The notes below the pieces were generated by a model. The model saw only the letters and a list, made by a program, of their open reading frames with translations. It had not been told where the DNA came from and made no database searches. Source: Actinobacteria bacterium UBA2272 (lineage in GTDB: Bacteria; Actinomycetota; Coriobacteriia; Anaerosomatales; Anaerosomataceae). Taken from it: DNA of 64,000 bases. The stretch covers positions 496,001 to 560,000 of the forward strand of contig DDXA01000004.1 in assembly GCA_002347725.1 (NCBI GenBank), read 5' to 3'. Each line of letters starts with the position of its first letter. Within the stretch, counting starts at the first letter, position 1. The translations under genes were made by a program, and so were the position numbers. Below are positions 8,538 through 16,598 of the stretch, one piece after another.

Positions 8538-9140
8538 TCAGCGGTCTGCCGCCAGACGGCGCGCCGCTTCCTCGGCCACGGCTCGCCCGAGCGAGGCGGC
8601 TTCCTCGAGCGGCTGCGAGGCCGCACCGAGATCCGTCGGTCCGTCGGCCCCCTCCACCCGCGTCTCGCCGAGGACGTCGATACCGAGCACGTTGAACGCG
8701 CTGCGGATAGTGGCCTCGGCCGATGAGAAGCCGAACGCGTCACCACCGCTGCGAACGAGCAGGATCACGCCCGGACGCCGCCTCGGCATCTCCTTGCCAA
8801 GAACGTACCGCCTGGCCCAGTACGGCTGCAGACGGTCGATAAGGACCTTGAGGACCGACGGCACGGTGGCGAAGAACACCGGGCTCGCGACGACGATCCC
8901 GTCGGCCGCATCGAGCGCCGCGTACCAGGCCGCACCACCGTCACGCAGGACGCACTCGCCGGTCAGCGAGCATGCGTTGCACCCCTGGCAGGGCCCCAGA
9001 CCCATGTCAGCTGCCACCACGAGGCGCGTCTCGGCCCCCGCCTCCCTGGCGCCCGACAGCGCCGCCTCGAGCAGACGCTCGCTGTTACCGTACCTGCGCG
9101 GGCTCCCGGCTACGCCCAGGACGAGCGGCGCTCTCGTCAC
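8538..9140 (-). CDS. NADPH-dependent FMN reductase / iron-sulfur flavoprotein family
   Basis: 200-residue flavodoxin-fold protein. N-terminal GVAGSPRRYGNSERLL matches the FMN-phosphate-binding loop of the NADPH-dependent FMN reductase family, and CQGCNACSLTGEC (C-x2-C-x2-C-x5-C) is the compact cysteine motif of iron-sulfur flavoproteins (Isf), which carry a 4Fe-4S cluster plus FMN and pass electrons in anaerobes. Mid-protein VVASPVFFATVPSVLKVLIDR is also family-like. Starts with GTG at 9140, whose GTGA overlaps the tatD stop, so translation is coupled to tatD. Not part of the Bacillus version of this cluster; a lineage-specific insertion. Confidence 0.85.
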   Translation of the reverse strand: MTRAPLVLGVAGSPRRYGNSERLLEAALSGAREAGAETRLVVAADMGLGPCQGCNACSLTGECVLRDGGAAWYAALDAADGIVVASPVFFATVPSVLKVLIDRLQPYWARRYVLGKEMPRRRPGVILLVRSGGDAFGFSSAEATIRSAFNVLGIDVLGETRVEGADGPTDLGAASQPLEEAASLGRAVAEEAARRLAADR

Positions 9141-9988
9141 ACGAACCGCCTCCCGAACAGCCGACGGGCATTGTCGAGTGCCGCAGTGGCCACGTCGGCC
9201 GATGCCAACCCCTTCGCCTCGGCCACAGCCGCCGCATTGAGCACCGCAAACGCGGGTTCGTTGCGTCGCCCCCTGAACGGATGGGGAGCGAGGAACGGAC
9301 AGTCGGTCTCGATGAGCAGCCGGTCGAGCGGCACGAGACGCGCGGCCTCGCGGAGCTCCTCGGCCTTCTTGAAGGTCACCGGCCCCGCGAACGAGATGTG
9401 GCAGCCGAGCTCGAGGAAGCGTTCGGCAAGCTCCGGGCCTTCGGTGAAGCAGTGGATGACGCAGCCTGCCGGCGGGACGCCGAACTCGGCAAGCAGCTGA
9501 AGGCCCTCGGCATGCGCCTCGCGCAGATGGATCTCCACCGGCAACCCGACCTCATGTGCGAGTGCGAGCTGGGTGCGGAACCATGCGCGCTGATCGTCTC
9601 TGGGGGAGTGGTCGTAGTGGAAATCGAGGCCGAGTTCGCCGAGCGCGCCGACGCGAGGGTCATCCGCAAGTTCGCGCAGTCGCACGAGAAGGGTCTCCGT
9701 ACCCTCCTTCGCGTTATGCGGGTGCCAGCCGACCACCAGGCGGACGTCCGGCACAGCTGGCCCGCCATCGTGCTCGAGCGTCGCGGATGCGGCCGCCAGC
9801 CAGCCCTCGAGGCCGTCAAGCGTGGTCTCCGGCGACTCGGTGAGGTCAACGACGGTTGCCACGAGCGCGATACCCGCCTGCGCCGCGCGAACGAGAGCTG
9901 CGACCGGGTCGTCGAGCATGTCGAGGTGCGCGTGCGCGTCGACCGACGGCGCCCCGAGATCCGGCAGTATCGGCAGCGAATCGACCAC
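9137..9988 (-). CDS. tatD: TatD family metal-dependent DNase
   Basis: 283 residues. TatD/YcfH (YabD) family hydrolase with a TIM-barrel metal site; reported as a 3'-5' exonuclease on DNA. Visible metal ligands: DAHAHLD near the start (HxH), GELGLDFHYDHSP, HLREAH, CVIHCFTEG and LIETDCPFLAP. GTG at 9988 chosen: a longer version would read into metG, and a GAGGAG overlapping the metG stop serves as ribosome site. Lies 11 nt after metG, overlapping the flavoprotein gene by 4 nt, hence metG-tatD-flavoprotein operon. Confidence 0.92.
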   Translation of the reverse strand: MVDSLPILPDLGAPSVDAHAHLDMLDDPVAALVRAAQAGIALVATVVDLTESPETTLDGLEGWLAAASATLEHDGGPAVPDVRLVVGWHPHNAKEGTETLLVRLRELADDPRVGALGELGLDFHYDHSPRDDQRAWFRTQLALAHEVGLPVEIHLREAHAEGLQLLAEFGVPPAGCVIHCFTEGPELAERFLELGCHISFAGPVTFKKAEELREAARLVPLDRLLIETDCPFLAPHPFRGRRNEPAFAVLNAAAVAEAKGLASADVATAALDNARRLFGRRFV

Positions 9989-9999
9989 GGTGTCCGGCC

Positions 10000-11556
10000 T
10001 TACTCCTCGTAGATCCGGGGGAACAGCGACTCGCCCTTGGTGACGCGCGTGCCCGCGGGAAGACCGCCCCACTCGGCGGCGCCGAGGATGTCGGTGACCT
10101 GAGCGATCTCACCGAGCCCGAGTCTGCGCCACACCTCGGCCGAGGTCTCGGGCATGACCGGGGCCGTGAACAGCGCCGCGATGCGCACTGCCTCAAGCGC
10201 GTTGTACAGGACCGCGCCGAGCCGGACCGTGTCACCTTCCTTGGCGAGCGTCCACGGAGCGGCGTTCTCCAGGTAGCGATTCCCGTACTTGATGAGCTCC
10301 CAGGCCGCGTCGAGCGCCGCGGCGTAGTCGAGCCGCGACATGTGATCCTCGTACGTCTCGGGGAGCTTGCCCGCGATCGCGCGCATGGTGGCGTCCTCGG
10401 CTGTCTCGGCCGCGAGGTCAGGCGGGGCGGGCGCGACGCCGTCGAAGTACTTCTCGGTCATGTTGAACAGGCGGGAGCACAGGTTGCCCCAGTCGTTTGC
10501 CAGGTCGCCGTTGTAGCGCTGGATCATCGCCTCCATCGAGATGGAACCGTCCTGGCCGAAGGCGACATCGCGCAGGAAGTAGTAGCGGTATGCGTCCACG
10601 CCGAAGCGCTCGACGAGCGCGGCGGGTGTCTGGGCGTTTCCTTTGGACTTGGACATCTTCTCACCCTTGGTGAGCAGGAAGCCGTGCGCGAAGACGCTCG
10701 TCGGCGGCTCGATGCCGGCGGCCATGAGCATCGCCGGCCAGATGACGCAGTGGAAGCGGATGATGTCCTTGCCGACGAAGTGGTAGTCGGCCGGCCAGTA
10801 GTGCGCGAACCGTTCGACATCGGCCGGATCGTCGCTACCGTAGCCGAGTGCCGTGATGTAGTTCAGCAGCGCGTCGATCCACACGTAGGTGACGTGGCCC
10901 TCGGCGAACGGGATGGGCACGCCCCAGGTGAACGTCGTACGCGAGATGGAGAGATCCTTGAGTCCGCCGCGCACGAAGGAGACGACCTCGTTCTTGCGCG
11001 TCTCGGGCTGAACGAATTCGGGATGCGTCTCGTAGAACTCAAGCAGACGCTCACCAAACTCGGAGAGCTTGAAGAACCAGTTGTCCTCGGTGATGAACTG
11101 GACCTCGCGTCCGCACTGCGGGCACACCCCGTCCGCAAGCTGCTCGGCGGTCCAGTACGTCTCGTCGGGCACGCAGTACCAGCCCTCGTAGTGGCCCTGG
11201 TACAGCCAGCCGTCGTCGTGGAGCTTCTGCCAGAACGCGGCCACGCCGCGCTTGTGGCGCTCCTCGGTCGTCCGGATGAAATCATCGTAGGCGATGTCGA
11301 GCATCGCCCACGCATCGGTGAACTTGGGCGCGATCGCGTCCACCCACTCCTGCGGCGACATGCCGTTCTCCTCGGCGGCCTGCGCTATCTTCTGGCCATG
11401 CTCGTCGAGCCCCGTCAGGAACAGGACGTCATGACCGGTCATACGACGGTAGCGGGCGATGGCGTCCGCCGCGACCGTCGTGTACGCCGTGCCGAGGTGT
11501 GGTTCGGCATTCACATAGTAGATGGGGGTGGTGACGTAGAAGGACGACTTGCTCAC
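10000..11556 (-). CDS. metG: Methionyl-tRNA synthetase
   Basis: Charges tRNA-Met with methionine. 518 residues: Rossmann catalytic core with HIGH-type motif PHLGTAYT near residue 20, a zinc-knuckle region with CVPDE...CPQCGREV, and KMSKSKGN at about residue 300, followed by the anticodon-binding helical domain. It stops without the C-terminal EMAP-like tRNA-binding extension present in Bacillus MetS, a common short bacterial form. GTG start at 11556. First gene of the operon continuing to tatD; abrB is divergent 115 nt upstream. Confidence 0.97.
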   Translation of the reverse strand: MSKSSFYVTTPIYYVNAEPHLGTAYTTVAADAIARYRRMTGHDVLFLTGLDEHGQKIAQAAEENGMSPQEWVDAIAPKFTDAWAMLDIAYDDFIRTTEERHKRGVAAFWQKLHDDGWLYQGHYEGWYCVPDETYWTAEQLADGVCPQCGREVQFITEDNWFFKLSEFGERLLEFYETHPEFVQPETRKNEVVSFVRGGLKDLSISRTTFTWGVPIPFAEGHVTYVWIDALLNYITALGYGSDDPADVERFAHYWPADYHFVGKDIIRFHCVIWPAMLMAAGIEPPTSVFAHGFLLTKGEKMSKSKGNAQTPAALVERFGVDAYRYYFLRDVAFGQDGSISMEAMIQRYNGDLANDWGNLCSRLFNMTEKYFDGVAPAPPDLAAETAEDATMRAIAGKLPETYEDHMSRLDYAAALDAAWELIKYGNRYLENAAPWTLAKEGDTVRLGAVLYNALEAVRIAALFTAPVMPETSAEVWRRLGLGEIAQVTDILGAAEWGGLPAGTRVTKGESLFPRIYEE

Positions 11557-11671
11557 CGGCGGTTACCTCGTCTCCGATGTGGGCATTTATGGAAGAGAGC
11601 GCTCGGCCCGAGCGACCTCTCATGATACCGTACCCGGCGACCATGACCCGCCGTGCAAAGGAGTCGGAACG

Positions 11672-11914
11672 ATGAGCGATACCGGCATCGTAAGGCGCGT
11701 GGACGACCTCGGTCGGATCGTCATCCCGATGGAGCTCAGGCGCACACTCGGCATCCGCGTGAAGGACCCGATCTCCATCTCCGTGGAGGGCGAGCGCATC
11801 ATCTTGGAGAAGTATGCCGCGTCGTGCGTGATCTGCGGCAGCACGGAGGACATCGGCATGGTCAAGGACCGGCCGATCTGTTCCTCGTGCGTCGCCGAGA
11901 TCAAGCGGCGGTAG
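11672..11914 (+). CDS. abrB: AbrB/SpoVT transition-state regulator with Cys4 tail
   Basis: 80 residues. N-terminal swapped-hairpin DNA-binding domain with the family signature TGIVRRVDDLGRIVIPMELRR; C-terminal tail carries two CxxC pairs (C52-C55 and C70-C73), as in clostridial AbrB proteins and unlike Bacillus AbrB, so zinc binding is likely. ATG at 11672 has an AAAGGAG site 8 nt upstream. It is divergent from metG and its stop lies 3 nt from the convergent end of rsmI. AbrB proteins repress post-exponential genes; its targets here are unknown. Confidence 0.93.
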   Translation: MSDTGIVRRVDDLGRIVIPMELRRTLGIRVKDPISISVEGERIILEKYAASCVICGSTEDIGMVKDRPICSSCVAEIKRR

Positions 11915-11917
11915 CGC

Positions 11918-12754
11918 TCACTTCCCGAGCGATATGCGGTACACCTCGTTGCGCGGCAGCCCGAGGCCGGCCGCAACCTCACGCACCGCATCCCTGCGAG
12001 TGAGCCCCTGTGCCGCGGCCGCGGCTAACCGCTCCCGTACGACGTCTTCGTCGAGCGTCAGCTGCTCGGGACCCTCGGGCGGGCCGACGAGCAGGACGAC
12101 CTCACCCTTGAGCTCGCGCTCGGCGAAGCGATCGGCAAGCTCGCCGATCTCGGCACGCGCCACCTCCTCGTGAAGCTTGGTGAGTTCGCGCGCCAACGCC
12201 GCGCGGCGGCCGCCGAAAGCAGCCGCGAGCGAGGCGAGGGTCGCCGCGGTGCGGCCGGGTGACTCATAGAACACGAGCGTCGCATCGAGCCCGGCGAGGC
12301 TCTCGAGCGCGCGGGTACGCTCCCCTTGCTTGCGCGGGAGGAACCCGCCGAAGTAGAACGCCTGCGTCGGCAGCCCGCTCGCGACAAGCGCGGTGGTGAT
12401 GGCAGACGCTCCGGGCAGCACGTCCACGCGCAGGCCCGCGTCGAGGCACGCATCCACGAGATGCTCGCCCGGATCCGAGATCCCGGGCGTGCCCGCATCG
12501 GACACCAGCGCAACGCGCTCGCCCCGCTCGATGCGAGCGACGAGTTCGGGCGTCCTGGTGGCACGATTGTGTTCGTGATAGGCCTCGAGCGGCGTATGGA
12601 TGTCGTAGCGCGCAAGCAGCTTGCGCGACACCCGCGTGTCCTCGGCAGCGATCGAATCGGCGGTACGAAGGGCATCGAGCACCCGCAGCGTCACGTCACC
12701 CAGATTACCGATGGGCGTCGCACAGACGAGCAGGATGCCTGAGCTCTCAGTCAC
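11918..12754 (-). CDS. rsmI: 16S rRNA (cytidine(1402)-2'-O)-methyltransferase
   Basis: 278 residues, SAM-dependent methyltransferase of the tetrapyrrole-methylase fold. Motifs: LLVCATPIGNLGDVTLR at the N-terminus, AAEDTRVSRKLL, LVSDAGTPGISDPG and LPGASAITTALVASG, all hallmarks of RsmI (YraL/YabC). It 2'-O-methylates C1402 at the decoding site. Start overlaps the end of the upstream membrane-protein gene by 8 nt, so the two are probably co-expressed. Confidence 0.95.
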   Translation of the reverse strand: MTESSGILLVCATPIGNLGDVTLRVLDALRTADSIAAEDTRVSRKLLARYDIHTPLEAYHEHNRATRTPELVARIERGERVALVSDAGTPGISDPGEHLVDACLDAGLRVDVLPGASAITTALVASGLPTQAFYFGGFLPRKQGERTRALESLAGLDATLVFYESPGRTAATLASLAAAFGGRRAALARELTKLHEEVARAEIGELADRFAERELKGEVVLLVGPPEGPEQLTLDEDVVRERLAAAAAQGLTRRDAVREVAAGLGLPRNEVYRISLGK

Positions 12755-13775
12755 CGGACACCGGCGGGGCCGGTGGCACCTCGCCGGGTACCGCCGGTGC
12801 GACGGGCGGTACCGGAGGAGCCGGGTATGCCGGGGTCGGTGCGCCCTGCGCCGGAGCGACCTCCATGCCTGTCATCCGTCGGAAGAACACCGTCCACGCC
12901 GACGAGACGAACGTCCCGTAGATAGCCCCGGGAACGAGCGCCACGATGATCATCACCACGAACACGAGCGCCGCGACGGCGAACTGCTCCGCGATCACAA
13001 GCGCCACGCTGCCGACGATGAACGGCAGCATGATCAGCAGTGCGATGATCGAGTACGCCACACCAGGAAGAAGCATGACGAGCCAGAAGACGAACGCGCC
13101 GCGCTTGCCCCACAGGTCGCCCCAGCCACGCTTGATGGCCTGGCCGAAGGAGACATCCCCGAGCACGCCGTAGCGGAGCGCGAGGTTGTACACGATGCCG
13201 ATGATCAGCCCGACGGCTATGAGCAGCACGAAGAAGAGCGGCAACACGAGGCACGCGCCGCCGATCGCGACACCGGCTCCGGCGTCTCCTCCCATCGCAC
13301 CGCCGGCCACTATCGCAACGAACATGGCGGCCATGACGCCTACGACGAGCAGCATCGGTAGGGCAAGCACCAGACCGATCATGAACGTGCGGCCCCAGTG
13401 ACGAAAACCGACCCGCCAGGCCGCGCCAAGCGCGGGCGTGCGCCCCTCGGCAGCCTCGTTGGCGCCGTGGACCAGACCGCCCTGCGCCGCGATCGAGAGC
13501 ACCCAGAACACGATGCCGATGATCGCGAGAACGCCGACCATGATGGCTATCAGCACGAGGTTGTCCTCGAAGACCCGTACGAAGTCCCCGGCCATGCGGT
13601 TGAACTCCTGTCCGCTGGCCGAGTAGTCCGAGCTGCCCGTTCGGTAGCCGCTGCCACCGCCACCGCCGCCACCGCCGCTCGCGGCTCCGACGAACAGGCC
13701 GAGCACCCACAGCGCCTTGTAGCGCCATGTGATGGTCCACGCTTTCTTCAGTACGTCAAAGTAGTCCACGCTCAC
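12747..13775 (-). CDS. Polytopic membrane protein of unknown function
   Basis: 342 residues. Starts MSVDYFDVLKKAWTITWRYK, then a first membrane segment ending in a run of glycines (about residues 33-42), five further hydrophobic segments, and a proline/alanine-rich cytoplasmic-looking tail (PTPAYPAPPVPPV). The 'WRYKALWVLG' opening and the spaced membrane helices recall the large group of uncharacterised actinobacterial proteins related to glycerophosphodiester phosphodiesterase membrane domains; this is only a resemblance. Overlaps rsmI by 8 nt. No function assigned. Confidence 0.6.
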   Translation of the reverse strand: MSVDYFDVLKKAWTITWRYKALWVLGLFVGAASGGGGGGGGSGYRTGSSDYSASGQEFNRMAGDFVRVFEDNLVLIAIMVGVLAIIGIVFWVLSIAAQGGLVHGANEAAEGRTPALGAAWRVGFRHWGRTFMIGLVLALPMLLVVGVMAAMFVAIVAGGAMGGDAGAGVAIGGACLVLPLFFVLLIAVGLIIGIVYNLALRYGVLGDVSFGQAIKRGWGDLWGKRGAFVFWLVMLLPGVAYSIIALLIMLPFIVGSVALVIAEQFAVAALVFVVMIIVALVPGAIYGTFVSSAWTVFFRRMTGMEVAPAQGAPTPAYPAPPVPPVAPAVPGEVPPAPPVSGD

Positions 13776-13809
13776 TCCTGTTCGTCTGACTGGCGCTCCC
13801 CGCGCCAGC

Positions 13810-14916
13810 CTAGTCGACCGTCACGAGCTCGTACTCGCGTGTTCCCAGGCCCATCTCCTCCGCATGTATGATGGCGCGCGTACCGTCCACACCGGTGATC
13901 GCCCTGAACTTGTCGTCACCGGCGGCCATCCCTTCGCCTCGCGAACCCGTCAACCCGACAGCGCCGGTGACGAGATCGTACGCCGCCTGCTCGATGGCCA
14001 CGATATCGGTCGAGGCCAAGACGCCAAGGTCCGGAACGATCGGCGCGTCGGAGAAGGACCAGCAGTCGCAGTCGGGCGAGACAGCCGTGACGAACGAGAG
14101 GTACACGACCTTGCCCTCCTTGCCCGCCAGCGCGCCGGCGACATGCTCCACGATCTTCTCCTGGATCATGGTGGCGTCCGTCTTCCACTGGGTGGCGATC
14201 GCACCGTACGGGCACGCCGCCACACACTCCCCGCACCCGTAACACGGCTCATAGTCGACCGACGCCACGCGATCGGGGCCGAGGACGATGGCGTTCACCG
14301 GGCACCACGTCACGCACCGACCACATCCGGTGCATGTCTCGGCGGTCACTTCGGGCCGGAAGTCGGCATGCATGCGCTGCTTGGCCGAGCGGGATCCGAG
14401 CCCCATGCCGACGTTCTTGAGAGCCCCGCCGAAACCGGTGGCCTCGTGGCCTTTCACGTGCGTGACGACGACCATCGCATCGGCATGCACGGCCGCCGAG
14501 CCGATGCGGACGGAGTCGAAGTGCGTGCCGGCGATCGGCACGTCTACCGCCTCCCGTCCGTCGAGCCCGTCGGCGATGATCAACGGAGCATCGACGGTGG
14601 CATACGCGAACCCGTTGTGGAGCGCACAGGCAAGGTGGTCTACGGCGTTGGCGCGCTCGCCGCGGTAGAGGGTGTTCGCATCGGTCAGGAACGGCTTGCC
14701 GCCGGCCGCGCGGACACGTCGAACGACTTCGCGCAGATAGACGGGGCTCACAAACCCCGTGTTGCCCTGCTCGCCGAAGTGCAGCTTGACGGCGACAAGG
14801 TCACCATCGGCCACCGCGTCGGACAGGCCCGCGCGCGAAAGGAGAGCACCGGCACGCGTGACCATACTCCGCTTCATCGCGGAGCGCATCGGTGCGAAGT
14901 AGACGGTCGCACTCAT
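13810..14916 (-). CDS. DUF362 domain protein with two 4Fe-4S clusters
   Basis: 368 residues. The first 185 residues match the DUF362 fold (VAVKLHFGEQGNTGFVSP, GKPFLTDANTLYRG, VVVTHVKGHEATGFGGALKN); then two ferredoxin motifs, CTGCGRCVTWCPVNAI and CYGCGECVAACPYGAI, and a C-terminal region with further cysteines (SPDCDCWSF). Probably an electron-transfer protein; its substrate is unknown. ATG at 14916 overlaps the stop of the ROK kinase (ATGA), which fixes the start and shows coupling; upstream in-frame sequence is Arg-rich read-through. Confidence 0.88.
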   Translation of the reverse strand: MSATVYFAPMRSAMKRSMVTRAGALLSRAGLSDAVADGDLVAVKLHFGEQGNTGFVSPVYLREVVRRVRAAGGKPFLTDANTLYRGERANAVDHLACALHNGFAYATVDAPLIIADGLDGREAVDVPIAGTHFDSVRIGSAAVHADAMVVVTHVKGHEATGFGGALKNVGMGLGSRSAKQRMHADFRPEVTAETCTGCGRCVTWCPVNAIVLGPDRVASVDYEPCYGCGECVAACPYGAIATQWKTDATMIQEKIVEHVAGALAGKEGKVVYLSFVTAVSPDCDCWSFSDAPIVPDLGVLASTDIVAIEQAAYDLVTGAVGLTGSRGEGMAAGDDKFRAITGVDGTRAIIHAEEMGLGTREYELVTVD

Positions 14917-15890
14917 CGGTGGAGCCCCTCTCGCGAATCGTGCTCGTCGAAAGCGAGGGCCGCGGCGCCGAGCGCGCCCGCGTCGTTGCCGAGTTCGGCC
15001 TGTGCGACCCGAACGTCGCGGCGTCCGGCCAGCGCGTTGCGGTCGATGACCCCGGCCGCTCTCTCGACCAGGAAGGGGCACGATTCGCCGACGCCACCGC
15101 CAACAACGATCAGCCTCGGGTTGAGCAGGTTCACGATCCCCACAAGCGCCTCGCCGAGCACCTCGCCGGCGTCCAGAAGGATCTGGCGCGCGATCTCGTC
15201 ACCCTTGAGCGCCGCGTTGATGACGTCCTCGGCGGTCACACGCTCATCGTTGCCGCCAGCTTGCTCGCGGATCGCACGGCCACGGTATTCGGCGGCGGCG
15301 GCACGTCCCGCCGCAGCGATCGCCGGGCGGCCCATGTACGACTCGATGTGGCCCTTGCCGCCGCACGGACACGGCGGGCCGTCGAGCCGAACGACCATGT
15401 GGCCGATCTCGGCGGCGAGCCCGCGCGAGCCCCGATACGGCTCGCCGTTGAAGAACAACGCGCCGCCGACACCGGTGCCCAGCGTGATCATCACGAAGTC
15501 GCGCACGCCCTTGGCTGCGCCGAAGCGGCTCTCGCCGATGCCTGCGCAGTTGCCGTCGTTGTCTATCGCAACAGGGTGGCGCACCCGCGACATGATGAGT
15601 GACCGCATGTCGACCCCGGCGAGCGGCAGGTTGGTGCAGAACTCCACCGTCTGCTTGAGGAAGTCGATCTGTGCCGGCAGCCCGACCCCGATGCCGGCGA
15701 TCTCGCCCGGATGGACCCCGGCCGTGACCTCCGTGATCAGATCGATGATCGCATCGACGATAGCGAACGGTCCCGCCTCGGCCGGCGTGAGCGCCCGAAC
15801 CTCTTTGAGCATCCGGCCTTTTCGCTCCACCAGGCCGGCGGCGATCCGCGTGCCACCGACATCAACACCGACCGCGTAGGTCGTGCGCAT
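14913..15890 (-). CDS. ROK family sugar kinase (glucokinase-like)
   Basis: 325 residues. ROK family: N-terminal phosphate-binding AVGVDVGGTRIAAG, substrate loop AIDNDGNCAGIGE, TLGTGVGGALFFNG, EIGHMVV followed by the zinc-binding CPCGGKGHIESY, and IVVGGGVG near the end. Most likely phosphorylates glucose or another hexose with ATP; the GHxxx and CxCGxxGxxE residues typical of glucokinases are present. ATG at 15890 chosen because GGGAGG lies 5 nt upstream. Followed by the DUF362 gene with a 4-nt overlap. Confidence 0.9.
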   Translation of the reverse strand: MRTTYAVGVDVGGTRIAAGLVERKGRMLKEVRALTPAEAGPFAIVDAIIDLITEVTAGVHPGEIAGIGVGLPAQIDFLKQTVEFCTNLPLAGVDMRSLIMSRVRHPVAIDNDGNCAGIGESRFGAAKGVRDFVMITLGTGVGGALFFNGEPYRGSRGLAAEIGHMVVRLDGPPCPCGGKGHIESYMGRPAIAAAGRAAAAEYRGRAIREQAGGNDERVTAEDVINAALKGDEIARQILLDAGEVLGEALVGIVNLLNPRLIVVGGGVGESCPFLVERAAGVIDRNALAGRRDVRVAQAELGNDAGALGAAALAFDEHDSREGLHR

Positions 15891-15963
15891 GAGTCCTCCC
15901 GAACGGTCCACGCCACAGGATCTGAGTCACACCTGATGATAGCAGGCTCCCCCGACCCCGCCG

Positions 15964-16458
15964 TCAGTAGTCCCAGATGACCCCCCGGCTCTTGATGAGC
16001 CCGAGTTCCTGCATCGCCGCGAACATTCTCTCCTCGGTCACGCCGAACAGTCCGGCAAGATAGCGGTAGTCGTTGAACCACTTCTGCGCCTGGTCGCGCA
16101 CGAGATACCCGGGAGTCTCGAACTCCTCGGCCATGATGTCGGCCTCGCGGTGCACGTCCCCCGCAGCGCGCGGATACGTCGCCGTCGGATCATCGAGGAC
16201 GAGGAGCAGATGGCCGAGAAGGTGGCCGAGTGCGCGCCGCCGCACATCCTCCGGTCGCGTCGGATTGAGAAGTATCGCGGGCATGCCGTCCTCGTAGACC
16301 AGGGCGGCGGTGAACCACGGCGGCAGCGGCAGCGTGCGCACCGGCACGCCGAGATGCGTGGCCACCGCCGTCGGTGAGACGGGCGGCTCGGTGTGTCCGG
16401 CCGCACGCAGCTCGGCCTCCACGAGGCCCCGGTAGTATGCGTCACTCCGAAGCGCCAC
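15964..16458 (-). CDS. ImmA/IrrE-like protein with degenerate protease motif
   Basis: 164 residues resembling the ImmA/IrrE metallopeptidase domain: a predicted N-terminal helix pair, AILLNPTRPEDVRRRALGHLLGHLLL and, about 22 residues on, HREADIMAEEF, matching the family pattern of HExxH followed by an E-x-x-A ligand helix. Here the active motif reads H79-L-L-G-H83: both zinc-binding histidines remain but the catalytic glutamate is leucine, so proteolysis is unlikely; a sensor or adaptor role is possible. No XRE-type repressor gene, its usual partner, is adjacent. Family link is moderately certain. Confidence 0.6.
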   Translation of the reverse strand: MALRSDAYYRGLVEAELRAAGHTEPPVSPTAVATHLGVPVRTLPLPPWFTAALVYEDGMPAILLNPTRPEDVRRRALGHLLGHLLLVLDDPTATYPRAAGDVHREADIMAEEFETPGYLVRDQAQKWFNDYRYLAGLFGVTEERMFAAMQELGLIKSRGVIWDY

Positions 16459-16507
16459 TGATTCCTCCGGGTTGCGTCATTACTCGCTAGGATATAGGTA
16501 TCAGAGG

Positions 16508-16546
16508 AGTATCGGGCAAATCTCCCCAGTATCGGGCATGTGCCCG
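16508..16546. promoter_or_regulatory. Direct repeats and palindrome between divergent genes
   Basis: AGTATCGGGCA occurs at 16508-16518 and again at 16528-16538, exactly 20 bp apart (about two helical turns), and the second copy runs into a palindrome CGGGCATGTGCCCG (16533-16546). The block lies in the 140-bp space between the ImmA/IrrE-like gene (minus) and the HEAT-repeat gene (plus), where a regulator of both would bind. Confidence 0.45.
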
Positions 16547-16598
16547 AAGCGCGGTGCTGCCGATAGACAAGAGAGAGCACAACGAGAAGGAGGCGCGA

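Noticed and set aside
13640..13690. Run of repeated GCC/ACC-type triplets, candidate repeat
   Set aside because: It encodes the glycine run of the membrane protein at 12747-13775; a codon-level low-complexity stretch, not a separate element.
13864..15879. 671-codon plus-strand open frame
   Set aside because: Entirely antisense to the DUF362 and ROK genes; a mirror of high-GC codon use.
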